DNA from: Erysipelotrichaceae bacterium
GTDB lineage: Bacteria; Bacillota_I; Bacilli_A; Erysipelotrichales; Erysipelotrichaceae
Length of the DNA: 42,206 nt
Assembly: GCA_012516665.1 (NCBI GenBank)
Contig: JAAYWN010000095.1
Location: 1 to 42,206, forward strand
Reading direction: 5' to 3'
In this document: in pieces, positions 29,999 through 38,563 of the stretch
Numbering within the stretch: position 1 is the first letter of the stretch
How the letters are laid out: every line of letters begins with the position of its first letter
Notes under the pieces: generated by a model
The model's database searches: none
Told to the model about the DNA's origin: nothing
What the model saw: the letters and a program-made list of their open reading frames with translations, nothing else
Made by a program: the position numbers and the translations under genes

Positions 29999-32479
29999 CT
30001 ATGAAACTTTTTCATTTTTGTGATGCATGAGCAGCCCGCCTCCGGCTGCTGCTATCAGAGCAGCTGCGCCCCCGAACAGCCACAGAGCCTGAGGGACCTC
30101 TTTCTGATCCAGCGAATCCTCCTTCTTTTCCTTGGTCTCCACTTTGATGATCGGCTTCTCTGACGGTTCTTCTGAAGGCATTGCAAAGTCTGTCTCCTCT
30201 CCCGAATCTTTATCCTTAACGAAATAATTCTTTCCTGCTTCCAGCCTTTCCGCAGCGATGGCTTTATTTTCTTCATCTGCCTTCCATGTTTTGATCAGAT
30301 TTCCATCTTCATCACGCAGTTCCATCGTATGGCTGCTTTCACCAAGATTGTCGATCTCGATAGATGCTTTAACGGATGCCGGTTCGATCTGCATGTTCTG
30401 CTGCATAGCTTCCTCCGTTACAATGATCTCTTTTTTTGTACGATAGCAGTGAGGTACTGCTTCACTGATGAACCAATAGGTCCCCGGGGCGATCTTGACA
30501 CTGGCACCTTGTGAAGACAGCAGCATCTCACATGGATTGCCATAAATATCCAATGCTTTTTCTTCCTGTTCGGCATCAAGATAAAGGGCGCCCTTTACAG
30601 TGCTTCTGCCTTCCGTACGCAGCATCAGATCAATGTATGGATCAAAGCTGAATTCTACTGACGGGAGCGTGCTGCTCGCTTCTATCACTGCACTTTGCGC
30701 AGGCTGATACACATACTGTCCCTGGATCTTCTGTACAGAAACTTCATAGGTATGCCCGGCATTGATCCCTTCGCTGATCCAATCGCCGGATGTACTGCTG
30801 AGCGATGCAATGATGCGTCCGTTCTCCTTGATATCATAGATGATCTCCGGCGTACCGCTGCCGTGAACAGTACTGATGATTTCAAGGCCTGCTTTGCAAT
30901 TGTAAAAAGCAAGTTCCGCATCCAAACTGATTGTTCGCTGGCACCGGAGAACGTAATGGTCGGTATTCAAAAAATAGCCAGAGGAGACTTCATTCTGCTT
31001 GGCATAATAAATGCCGTTCGGCATTTCCAATACTGCTTCATCTTCCATGAGCACAGTCTGGGCTGGCATACCATGGCGATCCAGAGCAGGACAGGTACAT
31101 GCTTCATCCTCATACAGAGCAATCAAAGAACCAGCTGCAGCTTTCAAATGCACCATTGTGTATGGATCATGCGGAAAGGAGATCTCATACGTCTGCGGTA
31201 CATCTGAAGATGCGGGAATGACCATCTGCTGATCGCCGGAGCTCTCATACCCCGGCAGACAGGATATTTCATGAAAGATCACCGTCTCGCCTGCCTGAGC
31301 TCTAGATAAAAGATCTCCGGAAGAGCTGCGGATCTCATACTTCATGGCAACCTCTGCACCCGTCTCACGATCGGTCCCCTGTACATGGATGGTGAAAGGA
31401 ACTGCTTTGAATATCACATCCAAGGGCGCATCTGCATCGGCAGGAATAGAGACTGTCTGCGGCTGAAGATGAAAGTACCCGGGATCTTTTGGCTCTGCTT
31501 TGATCTGATACGTCTTTTCCCGCTGCCAGCCGTCTTGGACCTGCTGTTCTTCTTGAAGGCATCTGACATCGGCCGCGATTTCTTTTCCTGATGAAATATC
31601 CAGCACATGTACATGCACTGCCATTTTCTGCAGTTCTGTCTCCACTGCCGTATCCTCACCTGCCTGCACTTTGAATGAGATCATATCGGAAGGCATGCAG
31701 AAAGAAGAAGGCACATCTGTGATCTTCAGATAATATGTCCCAGGCACAAGCATCATTGTCTTTTTCTCTGTTTCACTGACGCCAATTAAATCCCGGCCGC
31801 ACACATCTTCTGCCTTTGCCGTGCCCTGGGCATCCTGATAGATCTGATATCCAATGCCTGGGATGACCGTCTGTCCATCTAAGAAATTGATCACCGCATT
31901 GCCATATTTCTGTTCTTCTGTCTGCAGGATGATCGGATCATTTTTTTCTTGGCGATAGAGAGGTACCTCAACTGAAAGGGGCTTGGCTGACTGATAGCTG
32001 TCTGGCGCAGCTTCATAGGCTGTATAGTGCTGTCCCGCTTCTGCCTGACGGCTTGGAAGCATGGTGCCATCTGCCTGCTTCAGCTGCATTTCTGCTGTCC
32101 GTTCACCCGTATTGAAAACAAAGCGGATCGGCCATAGGGCAAGAGAAAGATCCTTCTTTACAGCAATGACCTGCGGATCCATATAGTATCCTCTGCCTGC
32201 GGTCTTCATCTTCAGAAAGAAAGCCGACGGCAGTTCCATCTGTGCTTCGCCCTTCGCATCTGTTTTCATGATCAATGCTTCCCCTTTTTCATTTACGGCA
32301 GGAAGCAGTGCTTTTTCATCCTGAAAAACTTCGTATACTGCTTCTGCACATGGGAGCGATGGATCTGCCGCTGCATGCACAGAAAGATGGATCATCTGTT
32401 TCCCTTCTTCACCATATACCGGCATCATTCCCGTCGGCAAAAGAAGAAGAGCCAATGCCAAGTGCAGCTTCTTTCTCAT
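29999..32479 (-). CDS. Secreted SpaA/Cna-B-like surface protein with C-terminal membrane anchor
   Basis: An 826-residue surface protein. A signal peptide (KKLHLALALLLLPTGMMPVYG) is followed by several beta-sandwich repeats resembling SpaA/Cna-B pilin-like modules: recurring 'YEVFQDEKALLP', 'YQIYQDAQGTAKAEDV', 'IALYEDEACTCPALD' and 'GALYLDAEQEEKALD' strands, each followed some 30-40 residues later by a 'PGTYYLK' or 'NGIYYAK' strand. The C-terminus has one membrane helix (LWLFGGAAALIAAAGGGLLM) and a short basic tail. No LPxTG-type sorting motif precedes it, so it is probably a membrane-anchored protein rather than a sortase substrate. Its ATG overlaps the SSB stop (ATGA), an unusual pairing. 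Confidence 0.8.
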   Translation of the reverse strand: MRKKLHLALALLLLPTGMMPVYGEEGKQMIHLSVHAAADPSLPCAEAVYEVFQDEKALLPAVNEKGEALIMKTDAKGEAQMELPSAFFLKMKTAGRGYYMDPQVIAVKKDLSLALWPIRFVFNTGERTAEMQLKQADGTMLPSRQAEAGQHYTAYEAAPDSYQSAKPLSVEVPLYRQEKNDPIILQTEEQKYGNAVINFLDGQTVIPGIGYQIYQDAQGTAKAEDVCGRDLIGVSETEKKTMMLVPGTYYLKITDVPSSFCMPSDMISFKVQAGEDTAVETELQKMAVHVHVLDISSGKEIAADVRCLQEEQQVQDGWQREKTYQIKAEPKDPGYFHLQPQTVSIPADADAPLDVIFKAVPFTIHVQGTDRETGAEVAMKYEIRSSSGDLLSRAQAGETVIFHEISCLPGYESSGDQQMVIPASSDVPQTYEISFPHDPYTMVHLKAAAGSLIALYEDEACTCPALDRHGMPAQTVLMEDEAVLEMPNGIYYAKQNEVSSGYFLNTDHYVLRCQRTISLDAELAFYNCKAGLEIISTVHGSGTPEIIYDIKENGRIIASLSSTSGDWISEGINAGHTYEVSVQKIQGQYVYQPAQSAVIEASSTLPSVEFSFDPYIDLMLRTEGRSTVKGALYLDAEQEEKALDIYGNPCEMLLSSQGASVKIAPGTYWFISEAVPHCYRTKKEIIVTEEAMQQNMQIEPASVKASIEIDNLGESSHTMELRDEDGNLIKTWKADEENKAIAAERLEAGKNYFVKDKDSGEETDFAMPSEEPSEKPIIKVETKEKKEDSLDQKEVPQALWLFGGAAALIAAAGGGLLMHHKNEKVS

Positions 32480-32850
32480 GCATTCTGCTCCGCAGGCTTT
32501 TCTTCCGGAACTTTTACATAGCCGAAACCTTTTCCTTTTTCCTCCTTTGGAACACTGACTTCATCTGCAATCACTCGCGTATAGTAGCGGTTCTGCTCAC
32601 CAGCTTTATAAGAACTGACGTTGATCTTGCCTTTCACTGCAATGCGGTCTCCCTGTCCATAGGATTCCTTTACCTGATCTGCCAGATCTTCCCAAGCTGT
32701 CACATAGATCCGATCATAAGAATTCGGCGACTGCAGACGATGGATCTTCATGACAAAATCAATTTTTGATCTGTTTGTATTCTCCGTTTTTTTAAATCTA
32801 GGTGCTTCTGCGATGGTGCCGATTAATTCTGCTGCATTCTGATCATACAT
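32476..32850 (-). CDS. Divergent single-stranded DNA-binding protein (SSB-like)
   Basis: An OB-fold protein with the SSB layout: ELIGTIAEAPRFKKTE at the start, IDFVMKIHR, YVTAWEDLADQVKESYGQGDRIAVKGKIN and YYTRVIADEV. From ATG 32850 (after GGAGG at 7 bases) it has 124 residues; the track start lies upstream of any ribosome binding site. The C-terminus (VPEEKPAEQNA) lacks the acidic DDDIPF tip used by the replicative SSB to recruit partners, so it is probably an accessory paralogue. The main ssb is expected next to rpsF/rpsR elsewhere. Translationally coupled to the downstream surface protein. Confidence 0.8.
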   Translation of the reverse strand: MYDQNAAELIGTIAEAPRFKKTENTNRSKIDFVMKIHRLQSPNSYDRIYVTAWEDLADQVKESYGQGDRIAVKGKINVSSYKAGEQNRYYTRVIADEVSVPKEEKGKGFGYVKVPEEKPAEQNA

Positions 32851-32925
32851 ATGCTTTCCTCCATGAGGGCCTTTCCCCTCTACCCTTCTATTCACAGGAA
32901 ATGCATTGTTTCTCTTTCCAGAAAG

Positions 32926-32956
32926 CAAAAGAAAAGACCGCTAATCAGCAGCGGCC
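32926..32956 (-). terminator. Terminator of the radical SAM gene
   Basis: On the minus strand GGCCGC-9-GCGGTC (one G-U) followed by TTTTCTTTT, directly after the stop. Confidence 0.8.
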
Positions 32957-32960
32957 TGTA

Positions 32961-34478
32961 TTACTGAATATTGTTTTCCTGCTCCGGTGCATTGACATCT
33001 GTATCAATATGCTCTGTGCCATCAGCATGATGGAATCCTGCCAGATCAGCATGTTCACGCTTCTCAGCAGTATAGTTCTCATAAGAAGGCTTCTTATGCT
33101 TTTCTTCAGCCCAGATACGATCTGCGACCGGCTTCCACTTTTCAGCATATGGAATTGTCTTTGCAATCAGATGATCGACTTCTTCCGGTGACTCTTCATT
33201 GGTCTGATGAGCACCTGTAGCAGCTACCATTTCCTTCAGCTGTTCCGGATTCTCCAGCATTGGGCATGGTCTCAGATGATTTCTGTTGAATGGCTGTCCT
33301 TCATGATATGCCATGAACAATGGGGACTTCAGCATCTCTAAGATTGTATGATCTCTGATGTTCGTGTTGGAGAAATGGATGAATACACATGGTTCTGCAT
33401 CTCCGCTGGCATTGATATGGAAATAGTTTCTGCCTCCGGCAATGCATCCGCCGACAAATTCACCGTCATTCTGGAAGTCCATTGGGAAGAATTCAATATT
33501 TGATTCTTCCGTACGGATGCTTCTGATCCGCTTGATCATATATTCTCTCTGTTCGACCGTAGGCATCAGTTCAGGCACACCATTGTTGCCTACTGGCATC
33601 AGATGGAAATAGAAACCATAGTGAGCGCCCTTGCTTGTCAGCAGATTGAAGAATTCATCAGATGTGACAGCCTCAACATTATCCTTTGTATAGCAGATAG
33701 ATGTGCCGAAGATAATGCCATACTGCTTTAAGAGATCCATTGCATGCATTGCTGCAGCATAATGTCCCTTGCCGCGTCTTGCATCATTGGTATCCGGTGT
33801 ACCTTCAATAGAAAGCATGAAGGATAAGTTGCCAAGCTTCTGGATCTTCTTGCACAGTTCTTCATCGATCAATGTTGAATTTGAATAAGCAACAAAGAAG
33901 CAGTCCTGATGTTCTTCACAAAGACGCAGAACATCATTCTTGCGGACCATTGGTTCGCCGCCTGTCAGCATATACAAATGAGCACCGAGCTCTTTGCCTT
34001 CAGTCACGATCTTATTCATCTCATCATATGTCAGAGAAGCCTTATGGCCATATGTTCCAGACCAGCATCCTACACAGTGCATATTGCATGCGGACGTTGG
34101 ATCAAACAGGATCAGCCAAGGAATATTGCAGTTGTACTTCGTACGATTCTCACGGATCGTCTTGGTACCTCTGAAGAATGATTCATAGCCAAGATCCAAG
34201 AGCATCATCTTTGCATAGTTTGGATCTGCATCATCAATAATATGATTGATCATTCTCATCCATCTGTGATTTGGATCAGATACATATCTGCGTATGCCAT
34301 CCATCTTATCTTTGGCTTCCGGATAGAACTTCTCAGCCATATCTACAATCTTTAAATATGTCTCCGTTCTCTCCGCATAATCACCCTTTTTTTTCAGATT
34401 TTTGATCAGCTGATCCGCAACAACTTCAATTGCTTTTCTTTCAGCTGCATGTTTCATCTTTTCGCCTGTTCCTGCCAT
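32961..34478 (-). CDS. Radical SAM protein of unknown substrate
   Basis: A 505-residue radical SAM enzyme. Residues 1-110 or so are helical (AERKAIEVVADQLIKNLKK). The [4Fe-4S] cluster motif is C-x3-C-x2-C in DPTSACNMHCVGCWSG, followed by YMLTGGEPMVRK (the GGE motif) and SIEGTPDTNDARRGKGHY. A C-terminal Cys region (FVGGCIAGGRNYFHINASGDAEPCVFIHFSN, then RPCPMLENPE) resembles a SPASM/auxiliary cluster region. I know this protein as a widely conserved Bacillota family, but its reaction is not established. Start 34478 is set by GGGAGG 4 bases upstream; the track start is 9 codons earlier. Monocistronic by context. Confidence 0.85.
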   Translation of the reverse strand: MAGTGEKMKHAAERKAIEVVADQLIKNLKKKGDYAERTETYLKIVDMAEKFYPEAKDKMDGIRRYVSDPNHRWMRMINHIIDDADPNYAKMMLLDLGYESFFRGTKTIRENRTKYNCNIPWLILFDPTSACNMHCVGCWSGTYGHKASLTYDEMNKIVTEGKELGAHLYMLTGGEPMVRKNDVLRLCEEHQDCFFVAYSNSTLIDEELCKKIQKLGNLSFMLSIEGTPDTNDARRGKGHYAAAMHAMDLLKQYGIIFGTSICYTKDNVEAVTSDEFFNLLTSKGAHYGFYFHLMPVGNNGVPELMPTVEQREYMIKRIRSIRTEESNIEFFPMDFQNDGEFVGGCIAGGRNYFHINASGDAEPCVFIHFSNTNIRDHTILEMLKSPLFMAYHEGQPFNRNHLRPCPMLENPEQLKEMVAATGAHQTNEESPEEVDHLIAKTIPYAEKWKPVADRIWAEEKHKKPSYENYTAEKREHADLAGFHHADGTEHIDTDVNAPEQENNIQ

Positions 34479-34601
34479 AATTCCTCCCTCAACAGTACAT
34501 TTCATAGTATTTCATCAAACATGGGTACTTTACCACTATTTCAGTGTCTCTGTCCAACATTTGGCCCCTGTTTTACCTATACAAAAACGCCAATACGTAA
34601 A

Positions 34602-34643
34602 CGAAAATAAAAGGAATGTCTTCCATCTTGGGAAAGCATTCCT
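34602..34643 (-). terminator. Terminator after the EIIA gene
   Basis: On the minus strand AGGAATG ... CATTCCT with inner TTTCC/GGAAG pairing, followed by TTTTATTTT. It lies 13 bases after the EIIA stop. Confidence 0.75.
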
Positions 34644-34655
34644 AGATCAGAACAT

Positions 34656-35150
34656 TTACTTCTTCAGAAGGGACTGTCCTTTTGTGACAATGCATGGATC
34701 AATGAATGAGATCTTGTGATCGCGGCTGTCGGTAATGATCAGCATGGTGCTCATATCATAAGTCTGCCCCAGCTTTTGGATATCTGCCTCAACGATCGGG
34801 TCACCTGCTTTGACCGTATCTCCCTGTTTCTTTTTGAACAGCCTAAAACCATCGCCTTTGGCATTGACGGTATCGATACCGATATGGACAAGTATTTCAA
34901 CCCCATTGTTCATTGTGATGCCGAAGGCATGCCCCGTCGGGAACAGAACGCTCAGCACGCCATTGCATGGTGCACAGAGAACAGTGCGATCCTGATGATA
35001 GCGAAAGGCAATGCCATCTCCCATCATCTTCTGGGCAAACACCTCATCTTTTACAGATTCAATTGGAAACAGTTCTCCATCGGCAGGTGCTACGATTGCT
35101 TCATCGCTGACACTGACTGCCGTTTCCTTCTTTTTGAACATTTCAAACAT
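34656..35150 (-). CDS. crr: PTS glucose-type EIIA protein
   Basis: A soluble phosphocarrier of 164 residues that accepts phosphate from HPr and passes it to an EIIB. The Glc-family motifs are present: IVAPADGELFPIESVKDEVFAQKMMGDGIAF, CAPCNGVLSVLFPTGHA and the phosphorylated His in GVEILVHIGIDTV. GAGC is about 6 bases before the ATG within AAAGGAGC. Being the only EIIA in the window and close to murP, which has no EIIA domain, it is the natural donor for MurNAc uptake, though it could serve other EIIBC proteins. The stand-alone form resembles Crr of enterics and of some Bacillota. Confidence 0.9.
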   Translation of the reverse strand: MFEMFKKKETAVSVSDEAIVAPADGELFPIESVKDEVFAQKMMGDGIAFRYHQDRTVLCAPCNGVLSVLFPTGHAFGITMNNGVEILVHIGIDTVNAKGDGFRLFKKKQGDTVKAGDPIVEADIQKLGQTYDMSTMLIITDSRDHKISFIDPCIVTKGQSLLKK

Positions 35151-35215
35151 ACAGTGCTCCTTTATTTAAATGCTATCGTAACGCAAATTTCATCGCTTGA
35201 ATAGCTTCATTTTTT

Positions 35216-37234
35216 TCAAGTGATGCGTTTCTGCAGAGCTTCGATCTCTTCACTGTCACGATCTGCATCCAGCAGGCCAAGCGTATCTTCCGCATATTTG
35301 CGATCTTCGGAGCTCTTCGTTGCCTCTGCTCTTTTGAAGACGACATTGATCAAAGAGTAGCCTGCTTTGACAATGGCAGAGTCCTTTGTCACCGGTGTCT
35401 TCGAAGCATTGATCAGTTTGAATTTCTCGGAAGCCATATCCGCTGCCAATGCGCTGAGCTGACTTGATACTTTTGCACTGCTGTCCATACCGATCGACAG
35501 GATCTGCGGAACAAAGCCAAGCGTTGCTGAAGTGTAGCTGCTGCCATCAAACTTATTGGCATTCTTGCTTGGATCCGTGACTGGCGAATTGATCTTGTTT
35601 GTCAGATAGACAACGGCAAGATTGCGGGAAGGATCGATCATCGTGAGCGTTCCTGTCCATCCCTGATGTCCAATCGTATCACTGCTGGATTGCGTGCCAA
35701 AGTACCAGACTCTTTCATCATCTGCTTCACGCCACCAGCCAAGGCCCCAGTTTGCTGCAGTTTCTTTTTTCGGAGCTGTGAAAGTATCCATGATATCCTG
35801 CGAGAAGAAGCTTGTATTGCCATAGCCACCCGTCAGCATCACGGAAGCCAGCTTTGCCAGATCCGTCGCATTTGCAAACAGTCCGGCATGTCCGCTCATA
35901 CCAGCCATTGCATAGTATGCTTTTTCATCATGCACTTCACCCTGGATCGTATCTTTTCTGACGCCGGTGAAATTAATTGCACCATCTCTTGTATTGCCAT
36001 TCAGCTCTGTAGCTGCACAATCGCTCTTAGAGAAACCATTCTTCAGCGGATTGTATGTGATATTCTTCAATCCCATCGGATCCCAGAAGGTCTCTTTCAG
36101 GAAGGTATTCAGATCTTTGCCTACTGTTTTCTCAATGATGAAATCCAGAAGCATGTAATCTACATCGCTGTAGACCGTCTTCGTACCTGGTTCATACATC
36201 AGCGGTGTCATGCAGATGGACTTCAATGTATTCTGCTTGGTCGCCTCGGTCCCATCGCTGCCGCTGTACAGTACATTTGCCGTACCGGAAGAAGCTTTCT
36301 GGGTCGTTTGATCAAAAGCATCATTATGGTACTGCGGATCAGCTGGGAAACCTGCCTGATGGCGCAGAATATCACGGATCGTCAGTTCAGCTTTCCATGC
36401 TTTATTTGTTTCCAGCGATGGATTTTCCTGCTTTGCGTATTCCACTTCAATTGTATCATTGACAAAATCATCGCCGATAATATCAGCGATCTTTGTATCA
36501 AGATCGATCTTTTTATTTGTTACAAGATACTGCAGAGCATAGTTCACCGCATACATCTTCGTATTGGATGCCAGATCATACAATGTATCATTTGTGACAG
36601 CAGCACTGTCTGTTTTTGCAGTGCCATCCTGATTGTATGAATCCAATGCGCCCCAGCAATTCTGATAGACAAGCTTTCCATCTTTTACAACTGCCATCTG
36701 TGCACTTGTAAAGCCATTGTCTACATCCGACTGCACAATGGATGAGATCATATCTGCTGCATCCTGACTGATGCCGGCATCTGCCAGTTTGCCATCGATC
36801 ACAGTTGGATATGGGATTTTTACGGTCACTGCTTTTTCGGCATCGCTTGGTTGTATGTTGGATACCTGCAGTGTATTTGTGCCATTGACAGCTGCCGAAG
36901 AGATATCTACTTTATAGGTACCTGCATCTTTCATGCTGGAAGTATCTACTTCCTGATCATTCACATACATCTTGTAGCTGCTGACACCGTCAGCGACCGT
37001 TACATAGACGCTTCCCTGACCTTCATAATCTTTAAAACTGTACATTGAATTCATGGCCAGAGTATCATCAACATACCCATCCCAATCCGGGAATACTGCC
37101 TGTCCTTTCCAGCCTGTTTCCGTCGGTTCATCCACTTTGGTTCCCTTCAGTGCAGTGGATTCTTTTGCCTGCGCGCATGCGGTCATACTGATCATTGAAC
37201 TTGCGGCAAGCAGCATACTCAGAAGCTTTTTCAT
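35216..37234 (-). CDS. Serine-hydrolase lipoprotein, AmiE/beta-lactamase-like, with N-terminal beta domain
   Basis: A 672-residue exported lipoprotein: signal KKLLSMLLAASSMISMTAC with the lipid-accepting Cys. Residues 25-140 or so form a beta-rich module (SVYVTVADGVSSYKMYVNDQEV). The beta-lactamase/DD-peptidase-like domain follows: catalytic SxxK in LASNTKMYAV, second motif YSDVDYMLLDF, and GHQGWTG as the third. The C-terminal 80 residues are helical. In Bacillus the MurNAc recycling operon contains AmiE (YbbE), a serine hydrolase of this type acting as N-acetylmuramoyl-L-alanine amidase. The same role, producing peptide-free muropeptides outside the cell, fits the neighbourhood here. Start 37234 follows GGGAGG. 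Confidence 0.82.
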   Translation of the reverse strand: MKKLLSMLLAASSMISMTACAQAKESTALKGTKVDEPTETGWKGQAVFPDWDGYVDDTLAMNSMYSFKDYEGQGSVYVTVADGVSSYKMYVNDQEVDTSSMKDAGTYKVDISSAAVNGTNTLQVSNIQPSDAEKAVTVKIPYPTVIDGKLADAGISQDAADMISSIVQSDVDNGFTSAQMAVVKDGKLVYQNCWGALDSYNQDGTAKTDSAAVTNDTLYDLASNTKMYAVNYALQYLVTNKKIDLDTKIADIIGDDFVNDTIEVEYAKQENPSLETNKAWKAELTIRDILRHQAGFPADPQYHNDAFDQTTQKASSGTANVLYSGSDGTEATKQNTLKSICMTPLMYEPGTKTVYSDVDYMLLDFIIEKTVGKDLNTFLKETFWDPMGLKNITYNPLKNGFSKSDCAATELNGNTRDGAINFTGVRKDTIQGEVHDEKAYYAMAGMSGHAGLFANATDLAKLASVMLTGGYGNTSFFSQDIMDTFTAPKKETAANWGLGWWREADDERVWYFGTQSSSDTIGHQGWTGTLTMIDPSRNLAVVYLTNKINSPVTDPSKNANKFDGSSYTSATLGFVPQILSIGMDSSAKVSSQLSALAADMASEKFKLINASKTPVTKDSAIVKAGYSLINVVFKRAEATKSSEDRKYAEDTLGLLDADRDSEEIEALQKRIT

Positions 37235-37394
37235 TTCATTCCTCCCTTGGCATAAAGCCATTTTTAAAAAGACACACACTTAGTGTGAATTTTCCATAAT
37301 GAAAAAATGTATTCACTCTCAACTTCTGTATTTATAAAAGATCCAGGTCCCGAATCATTCATGCATGTATATGCACAGGTACCTTCTAATAATG

Positions 37395-37422
37395 AGTATA
37401 GGTGAATGAATTTTGATTTCAA
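37395..37422 (-). promoter_or_regulatory. Promoter of the serine hydrolase gene
   Basis: On the minus strand TTGAAA (37417-37422), 16 bases, TATACT (37395-37400). The leader would be about 155 bases and includes the palindrome CACACT-T-AGTGTG (37275-37287). No real gene lies in 37235-37507. Confidence 0.5.
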
Positions 37423-37480
37423 TGAATTATGAAGATGTTGAAACAATAGTTCATAGCTTGACTTCAATTGTCATGCATGC

Positions 37481-37514
37481 ATAAATAAAAGAATAAGCAT
37501 ATACTGCTTATTCT
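37481..37514 (-). terminator. Terminator after mupG
   Basis: AGAATAAGCA-5-TGCTTATTCT, a perfect 10-bp stem, followed on the minus strand by TTTATTT. It includes the mupG stop codon. It divides murQ-murP-mupG from the serine hydrolase and EIIA genes. Confidence 0.8.
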
Positions 37515-38563
37515 CGCACTAATGCAAATCTTTGATTTCCCTTAATCAGATCGATCAAAGGCATATCTTCATCCTTTGTCATGCCGATCACATTGACTTT
37601 CTTATCTGCCGGAAGATCTTCCCGCATCAGCTGGATCTCTCCGCAATAGCGGTCATAGAGCATATTGTCCATGGTAATGCTTCCGCGGATCCGCGGCAGG
37701 ATCTGGCCCTGCTTGGCCATTTCTTGGGCCGGCATGCCGAAACCGCGCGATTCCTGAAAACGGATCAGTCTTTTCGGAGAATCAATGCGATTTGTATATA
37801 CTCTGCCATATAAAGATTCATATTCTTTCTGCAGCGTGCATGGGATCTCCATCACATCATCATGAATGTATCTGGCAATACGGCGTTCCTGGAACGAAGA
37901 TACTCCTGGATCGCCAGCAAATACATAATCCACACTGTCATTGAGACATAGATCCGCATATGCCGCAAACAGTGTCCATGTACGATGTTTTTCCAATGTC
38001 GGAAGGCCTTCCTTCAATGGACCGCGCTTATGCTCATCACCGGCAATAAAAGCAATGACCTGCATGCCTGCACGATGAAGCATCTCATTCTGTTCTCGGA
38101 AAGCATCCTCATCTAAGCCTGTTTCCGGGCGCGGATAAAAGTTATGCATTGCCATAACGCATTTTCCTGTTTCTGCCATTGCCTGTGCTTCTGACATAGT
38201 GATCGTTGATGCGTTGACAGCTGTTGGCATAGCAGCGCAGACCCGCAGTACTTCTGAAAGAGAAAACCCATAATCCAAGCGCACGCCCCAAAGATGCAGT
38301 CTCTTTGCCAAGGCAAGAAGATCTGTTTCATGGAACTGAGCGAGGGTCTCCTGTGATACATCAGCTAAAATACGGTAGCCCTTTGCATGCAGGTCATTGA
38401 TCCAATGTTCAGCCCGTTCCGCAAAATCCTGATTGAATTCTTCAGGAATATGCAGAGAAATAAAAATAAGCGAAACGCCTGGTGCAGACGCATCAGGTGT
38501 TTCAAGCTCATTTTCATTTAGATAGGCTGAATGTCCAAGGACATTAAGCTTCGGCAACTTCAT
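37508..38563 (-). CDS. mupG: 6-Phospho-N-acetylmuramidase MupG (DUF871)
   Basis: This cytoplasmic glycosidase cleaves MurNAc-6-phosphate-GlcNAc, the product of PTS uptake of the peptidoglycan disaccharide. The 351 residues match the DUF871/MupG (GH170) family: a TIM barrel with FISLHIPEE, YRILADVSQETL, GVRLDYGFS, MAMHNFYPRPETGLD, GDEHKRGPLKEGLPTLEKHR and YVFAGDPGVS, plus a C-terminal beta domain with YGRVYTNRIDSPKRLIRFQESRG. The context murQ-murP-mupG is the same as in staphylococci and other Bacillota. It overlaps the 3' end of murP by 20 bases, and AAGGATA precedes the ATG. Confidence 0.92.
   Translation of the reverse strand: MKLPKLNVLGHSAYLNENELETPDASAPGVSLIFISLHIPEEFNQDFAERAEHWINDLHAKGYRILADVSQETLAQFHETDLLALAKRLHLWGVRLDYGFSLSEVLRVCAAMPTAVNASTITMSEAQAMAETGKCVMAMHNFYPRPETGLDEDAFREQNEMLHRAGMQVIAFIAGDEHKRGPLKEGLPTLEKHRTWTLFAAYADLCLNDSVDYVFAGDPGVSSFQERRIARYIHDDVMEIPCTLQKEYESLYGRVYTNRIDSPKRLIRFQESRGFGMPAQEMAKQGQILPRIRGSITMDNMLYDRYCGEIQLMREDLPADKKVNVIGMTKDEDMPLIDLIKGNQRFALVRE

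Noticed and set aside
29999-30110. LPxTG sorting signal at the C-terminus of the SpaA-like protein
   Set aside because: The sequence before the membrane helix (DSLDQKEVPQA) contains no LPxTG or close variant.
35666-36640. 324-residue ORF on the + strand
   Set aside because: Fully antisense to the beta-lactamase-like domain of the serine hydrolase. Its Cys/Ile/His-rich composition is typical of a shadow frame.
37264-37467. 67-residue ORF upstream of the serine hydrolase
   Set aside because: It lies across the promoter and 5' leader of the hydrolase gene, has no ribosome binding site and no recognisable motif.
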